A DNA stretch of 64,000 bases from Nymphaea colorata. Its lineage: Eukaryota > Streptophyta > Magnoliopsida > Nymphaeales > Nymphaeaceae. Every line of letters starts with the position of its first letter. The stretch's first letter is position 1. The DNA lies in contig NC_045148.1 in NCBI RefSeq assembly GCF_008831285.2, forward strand, positions 4,404,001 to 4,468,000. The letters are read 5' to 3'. The notes under the pieces were generated by a model, which had not been told where the DNA came from, searched no databases, and worked only from the letters and a program-made list of their open reading frames with translations. The translations under genes were made by a program, and so were the position numbers. Shown here piece after piece: positions 10,375 through 19,458 of the stretch.

Positions 10375-10748
10375 CTACCTGGTTGATCTTACTAGTAGTC
10401 ATATGTCTATCTCAAAGATTAAGTCATGCATGTGTAAGTTTGAAGTATATCAGACGGTGAAACTGCGAATGGTTCATTAAATCTGTTATAGTTTGTTTGA
10501 TGGTATTTGCTACTCGGATAACCGTAGTAAAGCAAGAGCTAATATGTGCATCACACCCCAACTTTTGGAAGGAACACGTTTATTAGATAAAAGGCTAACG
10601 AAGGCTTTGCTTGATGTTTTGGTGATTCATGATAACTCGATGATCGCACAGCCTTTGTGCTGGCGACAAATAATTCAAATTTGGCGACACATCATTCAAA
10701 TTTCTGCCCTATCAACTTTTGATAGTAAGATAGTGCCCTACTGTAAGA
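10375..10748 (+). repeat. 18S-derived unit 7, extending further into 18S
   Basis: Instead of switching to the linker it continues into the next part of 18S (cctttgtgctggcgac, then ttctgccctatcaacttttg), to about nt 330 of the gene. A ~20-bp segment around ggcgaca..attcaaattt is duplicated. This is the right edge of the array. Confidence 0.85.
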
Positions 10749-10988
10749 TCCTACCCTGGCCCATGGCTAGGGAAGTTTTGGCCTGGCCGGCCAGAGATGG
10801 CCAATCTGGCCCGGCTAGGGATAGCTTGCCATGAATATGCCATGGAAGAGGTACTTAGTTTGGTCCCAAAGAAACAAGAAGCGGGCCACAGGTCGGCAGT
10901 AGCAGACAATTCGAAATTTATGGTAGACTAGAGTTGTTGGTGTTTCTCCCTTCGCGCGTGGAGCAATCACCTACTAGACTTATATAGG
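10749..10988. other. Flank between array and young retrotransposon
   Basis: Contains a GC-rich imperfect palindrome (ttggcctggccggccagaga, 10,775-10,815). The rest has no recognisable motif; it may be part of the older gypsy relative into which the young element inserted. Confidence 0.35.
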
Positions 10989-10993
10989 GAACC
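10989..10993. repeat. Target site duplication GAACC, left copy
   Basis: GAACC directly precedes the LTR start and recurs at 22,326-22,330 after the 3' LTR. A 5-bp duplication is normal for gypsy integrases. Confidence 0.95.
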
Positions 10994-13900
10994 TGATACG
11001 GGTCAACCTGCAGAGTGGCCGAGGGCAGCCACTGATGTCGCTGAGAGCAGCAAAAGGGCGCGGGGCAAAGCCGCCCTCCATGCGATTAAGGCCCTTCACG
11101 ACCAAGGTGACTCAAGGATGGGTCAAGAGGGAGGAGGTGGAGGCGTAGTTCAGCAGGTGCAGACCTTGCAACATGATATTGATCAGCTTAGAATCGATGC
11201 CGAGGGAGGAGCAGGAGGAGAGGCAACGGCTCTAAGCGAGGCTCTTGAGGACCAAGGTGAAAGGGGTCAAGTCCGAGTCCGGTCTAGTCCAGCCTAGGTC
11301 TTCGCTATACCCATGCACTTAGGGTCAGCCTAGGGCGAGCCTAGGCGAATTTCTGGTCTGAACCAAGGCCTACAGCGTGCGGGCTAAGGGGAGGACAAGT
11401 TAGGGTCGAGACACTAAGTCTCGAGTTTGAGTTGCTTGCGTTTCTTTGATTTTAGAGTGCGCATTTACTTTGGTATTCAATTCCGTTTTGGATTTTGATT
11501 TTGGTTTGGATCAATTGTTTGGATCCGCTTTTTAGTTCAGCACTATAAATATTTAGAATTCATTTGGATCTGTATGCAAAAATTGAGAAATAGAAGTCAT
11601 TTGTGTGAATCGACTCTCTCTCTTTTCCTCTACTCGTGTTCTCTCCCTCTCACGCGCGTCTCCTCTCCAAGCCACGTTTTTCTTCCTCCATCTTACATTT
11701 GGGGATTTTCGATGCAACTTGCTGGAATTCCTCAAGCAACAGCAGCTAAACCCGACGGTATTCTTCTCTCTTAGCCTTGATTTCTTCTTCTCTTCTTCCC
11801 TAATCACTCAGCCGAAGGGTTAGCCAAATGAAGAGCTTCCAAGCGTCCGGCGCAAGGTGCTTCTTCCCACGGATTTGTTCCCCACGTCTTCATCAACGAT
11901 AGAAGTGCAGCCTCCACGTCTCCACCCGTGAAGGTTAGAGGCCTCTTCGTACCGAGAAGACTTCACACATCTAGGCGACTAGACGAGTGAAGTATCCATT
12001 CCAGATTTGGGCTCTTAGAGGTAAGCGTCCATAACTTGATCGTAGGGGCGTGCAACGGCGTTGAGAGAGTTTAGGGAAGAGTTCGGCCAAGGGGAGTTCT
12101 TGCTGGAATCACAGCCAGCAAGATAGCCTTTTCCCACGGTGGAAATAGTCCTTAAACTCGATTTTATGAGTCACGCACCTTCATCTTGTTATTGTCGTTT
12201 GATTCTATGAGTCTCGTTCGATTGTTTGAGTTCATTTGAGTTTGGAAAGTCCAGATTTAGCCACTGCCTTGTCCTTCCTCTTGCTGGTCGAAATCAAAAG
12301 GAAAAATAGAAAAGAAGGGCGAGAAAAATCAGAAAGAAAACAAAAGAAGAAAAGAAAAAGAAAAAGAAAGATGCCCGATTGAAAAATTAAAGCAAAAGTA
12401 AGAATCGGCAAGAGGGATAGGCACGGCCAGTTCTGGAAATTGGCCGGAATTGTCCAATTCCGGCCACTGCTGCATTGTCTCCGGCACCACTCCAGCCAAG
12501 GCAGCAAGTGTTCGAGCTATCCGTTTGTGCATTTGGGAGATTCCGGCCTCAATTGGGGAAAATCCGGCCACATTTGGGGAAAAGCACTCTTGCGACGTCA
12601 CATTTGGGGATTCCGCATTTGTCTCACCCAAATCGGAAAGTGATTGCTTGACTTGGGCCTTTCGCCATCTCCACCACACATCTGCACACGTGGCATGATC
12701 TGGAGCACTTGAGAGAGAACCTTGGAGTGAAATCCTCCACATCCCTAGCTTGTAGCTAGTGGATCTCATTTGGTAAGGGCAAGCTCTCTTTTGAGAGATC
12801 TTCTCCTATTTCGTAGGTGGCTGCTCATCTCGTGGACTGCCACCTCCTCCTCCTTTTTAGCTTGGATATTGCCCAGCCACACACCTCATCAGCCAGCTTG
12901 CCACCTCACCTGGACACCTCACCAAGATCCCTAGCCTCTCTCCTACGTATTAGGGAGATAGCCCTTCTAGAACGCCACCTCGTCTAGAATCTTGGAGGAC
13001 GATTCCCTTAAGGAATATCCTCCACATTCTTAGCCAACTCTCTCTCTACCCAATTACCCCAGGCTCACCCGAACTTACCTAGTTACCACCTGCATTTTCC
13101 ATTCCCATTTCTCATTTACCCTAAACCGAGCTACTCAAACCTACCCTAGCTACTTTGTAGGAACCCTCGTTTGAGACCCTTCCCTACACTCGGTCAACCT
13201 AAGACTTGAACCATAGGACCTACTTAGCCTACTCTACCTATGACCTAGCTTACTGGCCGAACCCAGCCCGGGCCCACCTGGTCCGAGCCCACTCAGTCCA
13301 AGTCCTGCACTTAGTTGGTTTCAACCTTAGCACCAAGGAAGACCGCGGTACTTCTGGCCGCATCCTTGAAGTCCTTGGAACCGGCGGGCCTTGTTCCAGC
13401 ATTTTCCGGCGACCTCCAGCCACCACCGGCCACCTCTGCTCTTTTTCCGGCGACTCTCCGGCGTAAATTCCAGAAAGTCCCCAAGACAACCAGCAAGGCG
13501 TTGAAGTGCTCCTAGGCGATTCCGGCGAGGAGATCCTCCTTCACGCATCTCTTGGAGCGGCTTGCCTTCACACCGGCGTCTTCTTTTTGGGAGTTCCAGC
13601 CCAACGCCAGCCATTTTCTTTCGTGTTGCTGATAGTCCTCGAGTGTGGAATCTCACCTCGAGGCTTGTGACTGCTTAGCCAAGCTAGCCTTGGCCGGTAC
13701 ACTCTACTCCTCTCTTTAGACACGCGGGAGGTAGCACTTTATTTCTGCATTTTGCTTTCAGCCCGACCTTGAGGTCGTAGTTGTGCATAGAGGGACCTCC
13801 GCGGCACTGCGCCAAGGACACGACCTCGTGCCAACACTAGCCTCCTACGGGTGGGTGTGGTTTGTGCGTTTAGGCATGGTTTGCGTGGTTTGCTTGAGTG

Positions 13901-14169
13901 AGTTTGAGTGATTTTTACATATGTATCGCTTCCGCTTGTATTAGCCTCACAGCTTCTAGATTTGTGTAGTAGGTTTTGCTTGGATTTGGGTTTAGCCATT
14001 CTTGTATTCCGCTACCTATTTGGGATTTTCAAGTCGGGGTCCTGTCCGACTGGGTAGTATCTCTGTATTTAATTTGTCTAGGAAAGTCTTCTGGTTGGTC
14101 CAAGGTGATCGTGGGGGTAGGCACGGCCGTTGGTTTCAGACTTTGGTCGGCCACGGGCAAGACCCTACA
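10994..14169 (+). repeat. 5' LTR
   Basis: 3,176 bp from tgatacgggtcaacc to gaccctaca. It begins with the coding tail of gag-pol (stop at 11,295-11,297). The TATA box lies only ~550 bp in, leaving over 2.6 kb of transcribed R/U5. Differences from the 3' LTR include a 5-bp insertion (gcacg) near 12,421. Confidence 0.95.
11544..11551 (+). promoter_or_regulatory. TATA box of 5' LTR
   Basis: TATAAATA followed by a pyrimidine-rich ctctctctc tract ~65 bp downstream. The only strong TATA candidate in a sensible position, so the likely start of the genomic RNA. Confidence 0.6.
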
Positions 14170-14173
14170 AATT

Positions 14174-14185
14174 TGGTATCAGAGC
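14174..14185 (+). other. Primer binding site, initiator-Met tRNA
   Basis: tggtatcagagc, complementary to the 3' end of plant initiator methionine tRNA, begins 5 nt after the LTR. Reverse transcription would start here. Confidence 0.95.
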
Positions 14186-14346
14186 CTCCTTGGAGCAGCA
14201 GTAAGTAAGTACAGTATCGGCATTTGGTTTTATACAGGGCAGAATACAGTTGGAATTCTCGTCAGTGTCAGAGTTAGTGGTTTTCAGCTAGTAGTGTGAT
14301 TCTTTTTGACATTTTTGGATTTCTGTTTTTGGACTAAACCGTCACA

Positions 14347-17300
14347 ATGGTTAAGAAGAAACAAGTCGTGCCCGAGGCACCTGATGTTGAGGCGGAGGCC
14401 TCAGCCAATGAGGAACAGCCCTCTACGGAGATGGAGGTATATGCGGTGGAAAGAATGGTTCACATCGAAAATGAGGTTTTGAAAATCCGCCACGAAATGA
14501 GCGATTACAAGAAACAACTTTCTAAGCTCAACGAGTTAGAAGAGATCAAGGAGATGATGAGAGTCATGACGGCCAATCAAGAGGCCCTTAGAAGGAACAA
14601 CCCGGATCCCCCACAGCCCCACGTTGATAAGGGCAAGGGCATACTCAATGGACCGCCCAATATAGGTCCTAATCCCTTCCACTCACAACCCGGCCCTAGT
14701 AGACCACCACCCGGGGGGAATAACAGCAATAATGAAGGTTTCCAAGGCCACCCAAACAACCACAATAACTATCAGGGTGGGTGTCATAACTCCTCGCCTG
14801 AGTGGGAAAACCGAGAGCCATATAGACCTCAGGCCAGTCAGTACAGGTCCAGATTTGGAGGCACACAGTGGGAGAATATTAACACAGATCGAAGATGGGG
14901 TGATAGAGGAGACCGAGAACCACCTTCATGGGAGCCATATAGAGAGCGTCAGGCAGCGCCAAGAAACCAACCAAGGATTCCTATGGTTCGCATTGACTTC
15001 CCTAGATTCAATGGCAAGGAACCCTTAGATTGGATTTTTCAAGTGGAGGAGTACTTCACTTGCCAGATGATTCCAGATGAAGAATGGCTTCAAACGTCCA
15101 TTCTACACTTCGATGGCGAAGCCAGGAGATGGTATCGTTGGCTCAAGCTCAAGGAGCCAGTCAATATGTGGGGAGAGTTCAAAGAAGCACTCATGCTCAG
15201 ATTTGGCGAGTCTTCTTATGTAGATTACGACATTGAGTTGCGTAATCTAAGACAAACCGCATCCGTTCAAGAATACCAAGCCAAGTTTGAGAATTTAGCA
15301 AGCATGGTTGATTGGACGCCCAAGTCCCTCATTGCCGCGTTTGTTGGAGGATTGAAGGAGGAAATTCAAATAGATATCCGGGCTGAGCCTAACACGGAGT
15401 TGCGGAAGTGCTTTGCCAAGGCACGTTCCATCGAGGATAGGCAAAGAAAGAAACAAGCCTTGTACCGCCAATGGAGAAACCCCGGAACCGTCCGTGTGAG
15501 GGAGATCCCTCAACCGCAAAAGCTCCTTCCAGCCCCTCCACGTAAAGAAGAACCTAAACCCGCTTTCAAGGGTCGAGCACCTCCTGTATTAACTCGTGAA
15601 GAAAGAGAGGAGTTAATTAAGAACAAGCAGTGTTTTTGGTGTAAGGAGAAATGGGACCCTACGCACAAGTGCAAGCACATTCGAGTCTACACGGTTTTGG
15701 ATGGTGACGCCAACGAAGAAGGGGAAGAAGATCAATCCCCCATGATCGAAGAGATAGAGGAATCCGAGGCCCGGGAAGAGCCTCAAGAGCAGGAAGGACC
15801 ACCTCCTGATGGTGCTTGTCACACCATGACAGACCCCAACCGACCTGATGCCATGAGAGTTATAGGTCAGATTGGCAAAAGAAGAGTTCTTGTTCTTCTA
15901 GATTCGGGGGCTACTCACAACTTCGTGGGTGACCACCTCGCTAAGGAATTAGAGTGTACCATGGAAGAACTCCCAGCCCTTCGAGTACTTGTGGCAAATG
16001 GAGAATGCCTCCCTTGCACTCGCAAATGTGCAAATATTGAGCTCGTGCTTCAGAAGATCCCTTATACAGTCGACTTGCTAGTTGTCCCTCTACCCAGCGT
16101 GGACATCATTCTTGGAGTCAAATGGCTCAAGACCTTAGGGCGGATTTGGTGGGACTTCTCTACCATGGAGATGTGCCTGCCTAAGGAGGGTGGAGGAGAG
16201 GAAGTTGTGTTAAGGGCAGTCAATCCTAGTTTGGCACCCAAGGCAGCGTTGAAGGCTATAGCAGTCCAGAGACCAGCAGCTTGGTTAGTTTCAGTGGGAG
16301 AGGAAGTTGTCACTCAAGAAGGGTCAGAAGAGGAAGTACCCGGGCAGATTCAGGAAGTGTTGGAGGAGTTCAAGGATATATTCGAAGAACCTAAAGGACT
16401 CCCTCCACCTCGATCATATGACCACAGGATAGTATTGACCAACGGCACTGAGCCTGTTAACGTGCGCCCATACCGCTATGGGTACGCTCAAAAATCTGAA
16501 ATTGAGCGATTGGTCAAAGAAATGCGAGAGAGCAATATCATCCGGCCTAGTTCGAGTCCCTTCTCATCGCCAGTCCTTCTCGTTAAGAAAAAGGACAACA
16601 CATGGAGATTCTGTGTGGATTACAGGGCCTTGAACAAAGCCACTGTCAAGGATAGGCATCCAATTCCTGTTATTGATGAACTTCTGGATGAACTATCAGG
16701 AGCTCGCATATTCTCCAAGTTGGATCTCAGGTCAGGGTACCACCAAATTAGAATGTATGAGGAAGACATCTCAAAGACGGCATTTCGTACCCATGACGGC
16801 CATTACGAGTTTTTGGTCATGCCGTTTGGACTCACGAACGCGCCCGCGACATTCCAACGATGTATGAATGACGTGTTTCGTCAGTTCCTGCGTGACTTCG
16901 TGTTAGTCTTCTTCGATGACATTCTTGTGTACAGCCAGAGCATTGAGCAGCATGTCGAGCACCTTCGTACAGTGTTGAGAGTATTGAGGGAGAATACCCT
17001 ATTCGCGAAAATGTCCAAATGCAGCTTTGGGCAGACTTCTATTGGGTATTTGGGTCACATCGTGTCACATAAGGGGGTCAGAGCCGACCCTAAAAAACTC
17101 CAGGCCATGGAGCAATGGCCCTTGCCGAAGGACCCTCGAGGCATGAGGGGATTTTTAGGCCTCACAGGATACTATCGCAGATTTATCAAGGGCTATGGTC
17201 TGATCGCTTCTCCCTTAATGCACATGTTAAAGAAAGGGGAGTTTACATGGTCTGAGAAAGCTAGAGAGGCCTTTGTCAAACTCAAGGGCGCTATGATGAG

Positions 17301-19458
17301 TGCCCCAGTACTCGCTCTCCCTGATTTCTCTAAAGATTTCGTGATTGAGACAGATGCTAGTGACGTTGGCGTCGGTGCAGTTTTGAGCCAAGAGGGTCAT
17401 CCAATCGCGTTTATGTCCAAAGCCCTCACGGAACGGGCCAAACCCTTTTCCACATATGAAAAGGAGCTTTTGGCAATAGTCTTGGCAGTAGACAAGTGGA
17501 GGCCCTATCTGATTGGGCGAAGATTTGTGGTGAGGACAGACCACAGCAGTTTGAGGTACATGGTGAAGCAACGTGTCTCGACTCCTATCCAGCAGAGATG
17601 GTTAGCCAAACTCCTTGGCTATGATTTCACGATAGAGTACAAGAAGGGAACCGAAAACTCTGCTGCGGACTCCTTGTCACGCATGCCAGAGCAACTGAAA
17701 ACTCTTTCTGTGATTGAGACCGACCTTTGGGATAGACTAACTCAGGAGCAAGATCAAGATCTAACTCTTAGGCTCCTCAAGCAGTCCATACGCCAGAACC
17801 CAGAGTCTATTCCCCACTATTCGCTAAGAGGAGAGATACTCTGCAAGAAGAGACGAGCATTAGTACCTAAGAACTCGCCTCTCAAGAATGATCTACTCAG
17901 GCATTTCCATGATTCTAGTATTGCTGGTCACGAGGGCGTGGCTAAAACTATGGGGCGCATTAAGGCACAGTTTTGGTGGGAGGGAATGAAAGCAGACGTG
18001 AGGAGCTACGTGAAAGCATGCCCTACCTGCCAACGCGAAAAGTATGAGGCCATCAAGCCTCCAGGGCACTTGAACCCCTTGCCCATACCGGACAAGCCAT
18101 GGGAAGATGTATCAATGGACTTCATTGATGCAATGCCCCGGGCCGAAGGAAAAGAGGCGGTGTTGGTCGTGGTAGACCGCTTAACCAAGTACAGCCATTT
18201 TGTGGCCCTACCTAGGAACTACCATGGACCTATGGTTGCTAATGTTTACCAAGATCACGTTGGAAAGCTGCATGGTATGCCCCAGACCATTGTCTGCGAT
18301 CGGGACTCGATCTTCCTCAGTGCTTTTTGGAGGGAGTATATGAAAATGGCGGGTACAGTGATCAACTTTAGCACCGCCCATCATCCTCAAACAGATGGGC
18401 AGAGTGAGGTAGTCAACAGGACACTGGAGACCTATCTGAGGTGTTACGCCGGAGAGAGGCCCAACACATGGGTCAAATACTTATCTTGGGCTGAGTGGTC
18501 CTATAACACCAGCCTCCATTCAGGCACCGGTATGACCCCCTATGAAGCCCTGTATGGTTACCCACCGAGTTCTATCCCGAGGTATGAGGTAGACACAGCA
18601 AGAGAAGATGAGGTCGATGTTGCCTTGAGAAACAGGGATGACATTCTAGCCACGCTCAAACGAAACATCCAGAGGGCTCAGGCTAGAATGAAAAAGGCGC
18701 ATGACAAAGGACGTAGAGACAGAGAGTTTGAGGTAGGCGACATGGTATGGTTAAAGAGGCTGCCCATGAGGCAGAAGTCGTTGTTAGGACAGCCCAACTC
18801 GAAGCTTCTGCCAAGATACTATGGGCCGTTTCGAGTTCTTCAGAAGATTGGCAAGGCAGCCTATCGCATAGCTTTGCCACCTACAGCCCTTGTCCATCCA
18901 GTATTTCATGTTTCTCGGTTAAAGCCGCACCATGGGCCAGTACCAGAGCGAGAGGAGCCGTTACCCGATGTTAGCCACCGCCCCTATCGAATCCTAAAGC
19001 ACCGATGGGTCACAAGAGATGGAAGAGCCCGTCACGAGGTTTTGATTGAATGGGAAGGAATCGATGGTGGAACCTCCTGGGAGTTGTTTGACAAGATAAA
19101 ACTCCAATTCCCTACAGGAGCTTGGGGACAAGCTCCATCTCAGGAGGGTAGATCTGATATGGGTCAACCTGTAGAGTGGCCGAGGGCAGCCACTGATGTC
19201 GCTGAGAGCAGCAAAAGGGCGCGGGGCAAAGCCGCCCTCCATGCGATTAAGGCCCTTCACGACCAAGGTGACTCAAGGATGGGTCAAGAGGGAGGAGGTG
19301 GAGGCGTAGTTCAGCAGGTGCAGACCTTGCAACATGATATTGATCAGCTTAGAATCAATGCCGAGGGAGGAGCGGGAGGAGAGGCAACGGCTCTAAGCGA
19401 GGCTCTTGAGGACCAAGGTGAAAGGGGTCAAGTCCGAGTCCGGTCTAGTCCAGCCTAG
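14347..19458 (+). CDS. Gag-pol polyprotein of gypsy retrotransposon, intact
   Basis: A 1703-codon frame without stops encodes capsid and replication enzymes. In order: a coiled-coil-like N-terminus (about 35-85); a Pro/Asn/Gly-rich linker; a gag domain (about 210-345); a zinc knuckle with C429, C432, H440, C442 (CX2CX7HXC, not the retroviral spacing); protease with DSGATHNF at 519; RT with WRFCVDYRALNK near 753 and catalytic DD at 857-858; RNase H with D1003; integrase with an HHCC motif (H1186 ... C1225, C1228) and D1258, D1318, E1354 (35 residues between the last two); a chromodomain-like segment at about 1545-1590; and a hydrophilic tail. The start ATG has a good context (cacaATGG). The last ~100 codons lie in the 3' LTR. 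All catalytic residues I can check are present. Confidence 0.95.
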   Translation: MVKKKQVVPEAPDVEAEASANEEQPSTEMEVYAVERMVHIENEVLKIRHEMSDYKKQLSKLNELEEIKEMMRVMTANQEALRRNNPDPPQPHVDKGKGILNGPPNIGPNPFHSQPGPSRPPPGGNNSNNEGFQGHPNNHNNYQGGCHNSSPEWENREPYRPQASQYRSRFGGTQWENINTDRRWGDRGDREPPSWEPYRERQAAPRNQPRIPMVRIDFPRFNGKEPLDWIFQVEEYFTCQMIPDEEWLQTSILHFDGEARRWYRWLKLKEPVNMWGEFKEALMLRFGESSYVDYDIELRNLRQTASVQEYQAKFENLASMVDWTPKSLIAAFVGGLKEEIQIDIRAEPNTELRKCFAKARSIEDRQRKKQALYRQWRNPGTVRVREIPQPQKLLPAPPRKEEPKPAFKGRAPPVLTREEREELIKNKQCFWCKEKWDPTHKCKHIRVYTVLDGDANEEGEEDQSPMIEEIEESEAREEPQEQEGPPPDGACHTMTDPNRPDAMRVIGQIGKRRVLVLLDSGATHNFVGDHLAKELECTMEELPALRVLVANGECLPCTRKCANIELVLQKIPYTVDLLVVPLPSVDIILGVKWLKTLGRIWWDFSTMEMCLPKEGGGEEVVLRAVNPSLAPKAALKAIAVQRPAAWLVSVGEEVVTQEGSEEEVPGQIQEVLEEFKDIFEEPKGLPPPRSYDHRIVLTNGTEPVNVRPYRYGYAQKSEIERLVKEMRESNIIRPSSSPFSSPVLLVKKKDNTWRFCVDYRALNKATVKDRHPIPVIDELLDELSGARIFSKLDLRSGYHQIRMYEEDISKTAFRTHDGHYEFLVMPFGLTNAPATFQRCMNDVFRQFLRDFVLVFFDDILVYSQSIEQHVEHLRTVLRVLRENTLFAKMSKCSFGQTSIGYLGHIVSHKGVRADPKKLQAMEQWPLPKDPRGMRGFLGLTGYYRRFIKGYGLIASPLMHMLKKGEFTWSEKAREAFVKLKGAMMSAPVLALPDFSKDFVIETDASDVGVGAVLSQEGHPIAFMSKALTERAKPFSTYEKELLAIVLAVDKWRPYLIGRRFVVRTDHSSLRYMVKQRVSTPIQQRWLAKLLGYDFTIEYKKGTENSAADSLSRMPEQLKTLSVIETDLWDRLTQEQDQDLTLRLLKQSIRQNPESIPHYSLRGEILCKKRRALVPKNSPLKNDLLRHFHDSSIAGHEGVAKTMGRIKAQFWWEGMKADVRSYVKACPTCQREKYEAIKPPGHLNPLPIPDKPWEDVSMDFIDAMPRAEGKEAVLVVVDRLTKYSHFVALPRNYHGPMVANVYQDHVGKLHGMPQTIVCDRDSIFLSAFWREYMKMAGTVINFSTAHHPQTDGQSEVVNRTLETYLRCYAGERPNTWVKYLSWAEWSYNTSLHSGTGMTPYEALYGYPPSSIPRYEVDTAREDEVDVALRNRDDILATLKRNIQRAQARMKKAHDKGRRDREFEVGDMVWLKRLPMRQKSLLGQPNSKLLPRYYGPFRVLQKIGKAAYRIALPPTALVHPVFHVSRLKPHHGPVPEREEPLPDVSHRPYRILKHRWVTRDGRARHEVLIEWEGIDGGTSWELFDKIKLQFPTGAWGQAPSQEGRSDMGQPVEWPRAATDVAESSKRARGKAALHAIKALHDQGDSRMGQEGGGGGVVQQVQTLQHDIDQLRINAEGGAGGEATALSEALEDQGERGQVRVRSSPA
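19142..19154 (+). other. Polypurine tract region
   Basis: aggagggtagatc precedes the 3' LTR, in the place where plus-strand DNA synthesis is primed. The purine run is short (aggaggg) but correctly placed. Confidence 0.65.

Larger units (their letters stand above)
7914..10748 (+). repeat. Satellite-like tandem array built from the 5' end of 18S rDNA
   Basis: About seven head-to-tail units start at 8,041, 8,440, 8,837, 9,182, 9,577, 9,977 and 10,375, giving a period near 397 bp except for the third (345 bp). Each opens with a version of tacctggttgatcctgc, the 5' end of eukaryotic 18S rRNA, and follows it through catgcatgtgtaagtatgaa and tcattaaatcagttatagtt to about nt 250. Then comes a ~110-nt linker containing acgacgtccgtagggatgtc. 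Units differ by substitutions and small indels. The linker directly precedes the 18S start, so it may be the end of the external transcribed spacer (inference). No unit can encode a complete rRNA. Confidence 0.92.

Noticed and set aside
8041-10748. Functional 18S rRNA genes
   Set aside because: Each unit holds only the first ~250-330 nt of 18S with mutations; no full-length rRNA is possible.
7914-10748. CRISPR-like array
   Set aside because: The period is ~397 bp with repeat sequence throughout; there are no short repeats with unique spacers, and the context is eukaryotic.
12329-12769. 146-codon antisense frame in the 5' LTR
   Set aside because: In the 3' LTR a 5-bp indel changes and shortens it to 125 codons, and it is antisense to LTR sequence; no domain is seen.
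14174-14185. tRNA gene remnant
   Set aside because: Only the primer-site complement of the tRNA 3' end is present, in the standard place after an LTR.
14347-19458. Assignment to centromeric CRM retrotransposons because the frame enters the LTR
   Set aside because: The RT motifs read unlike CRM and the LTRs are much longer; the shared trait alone is not enough.
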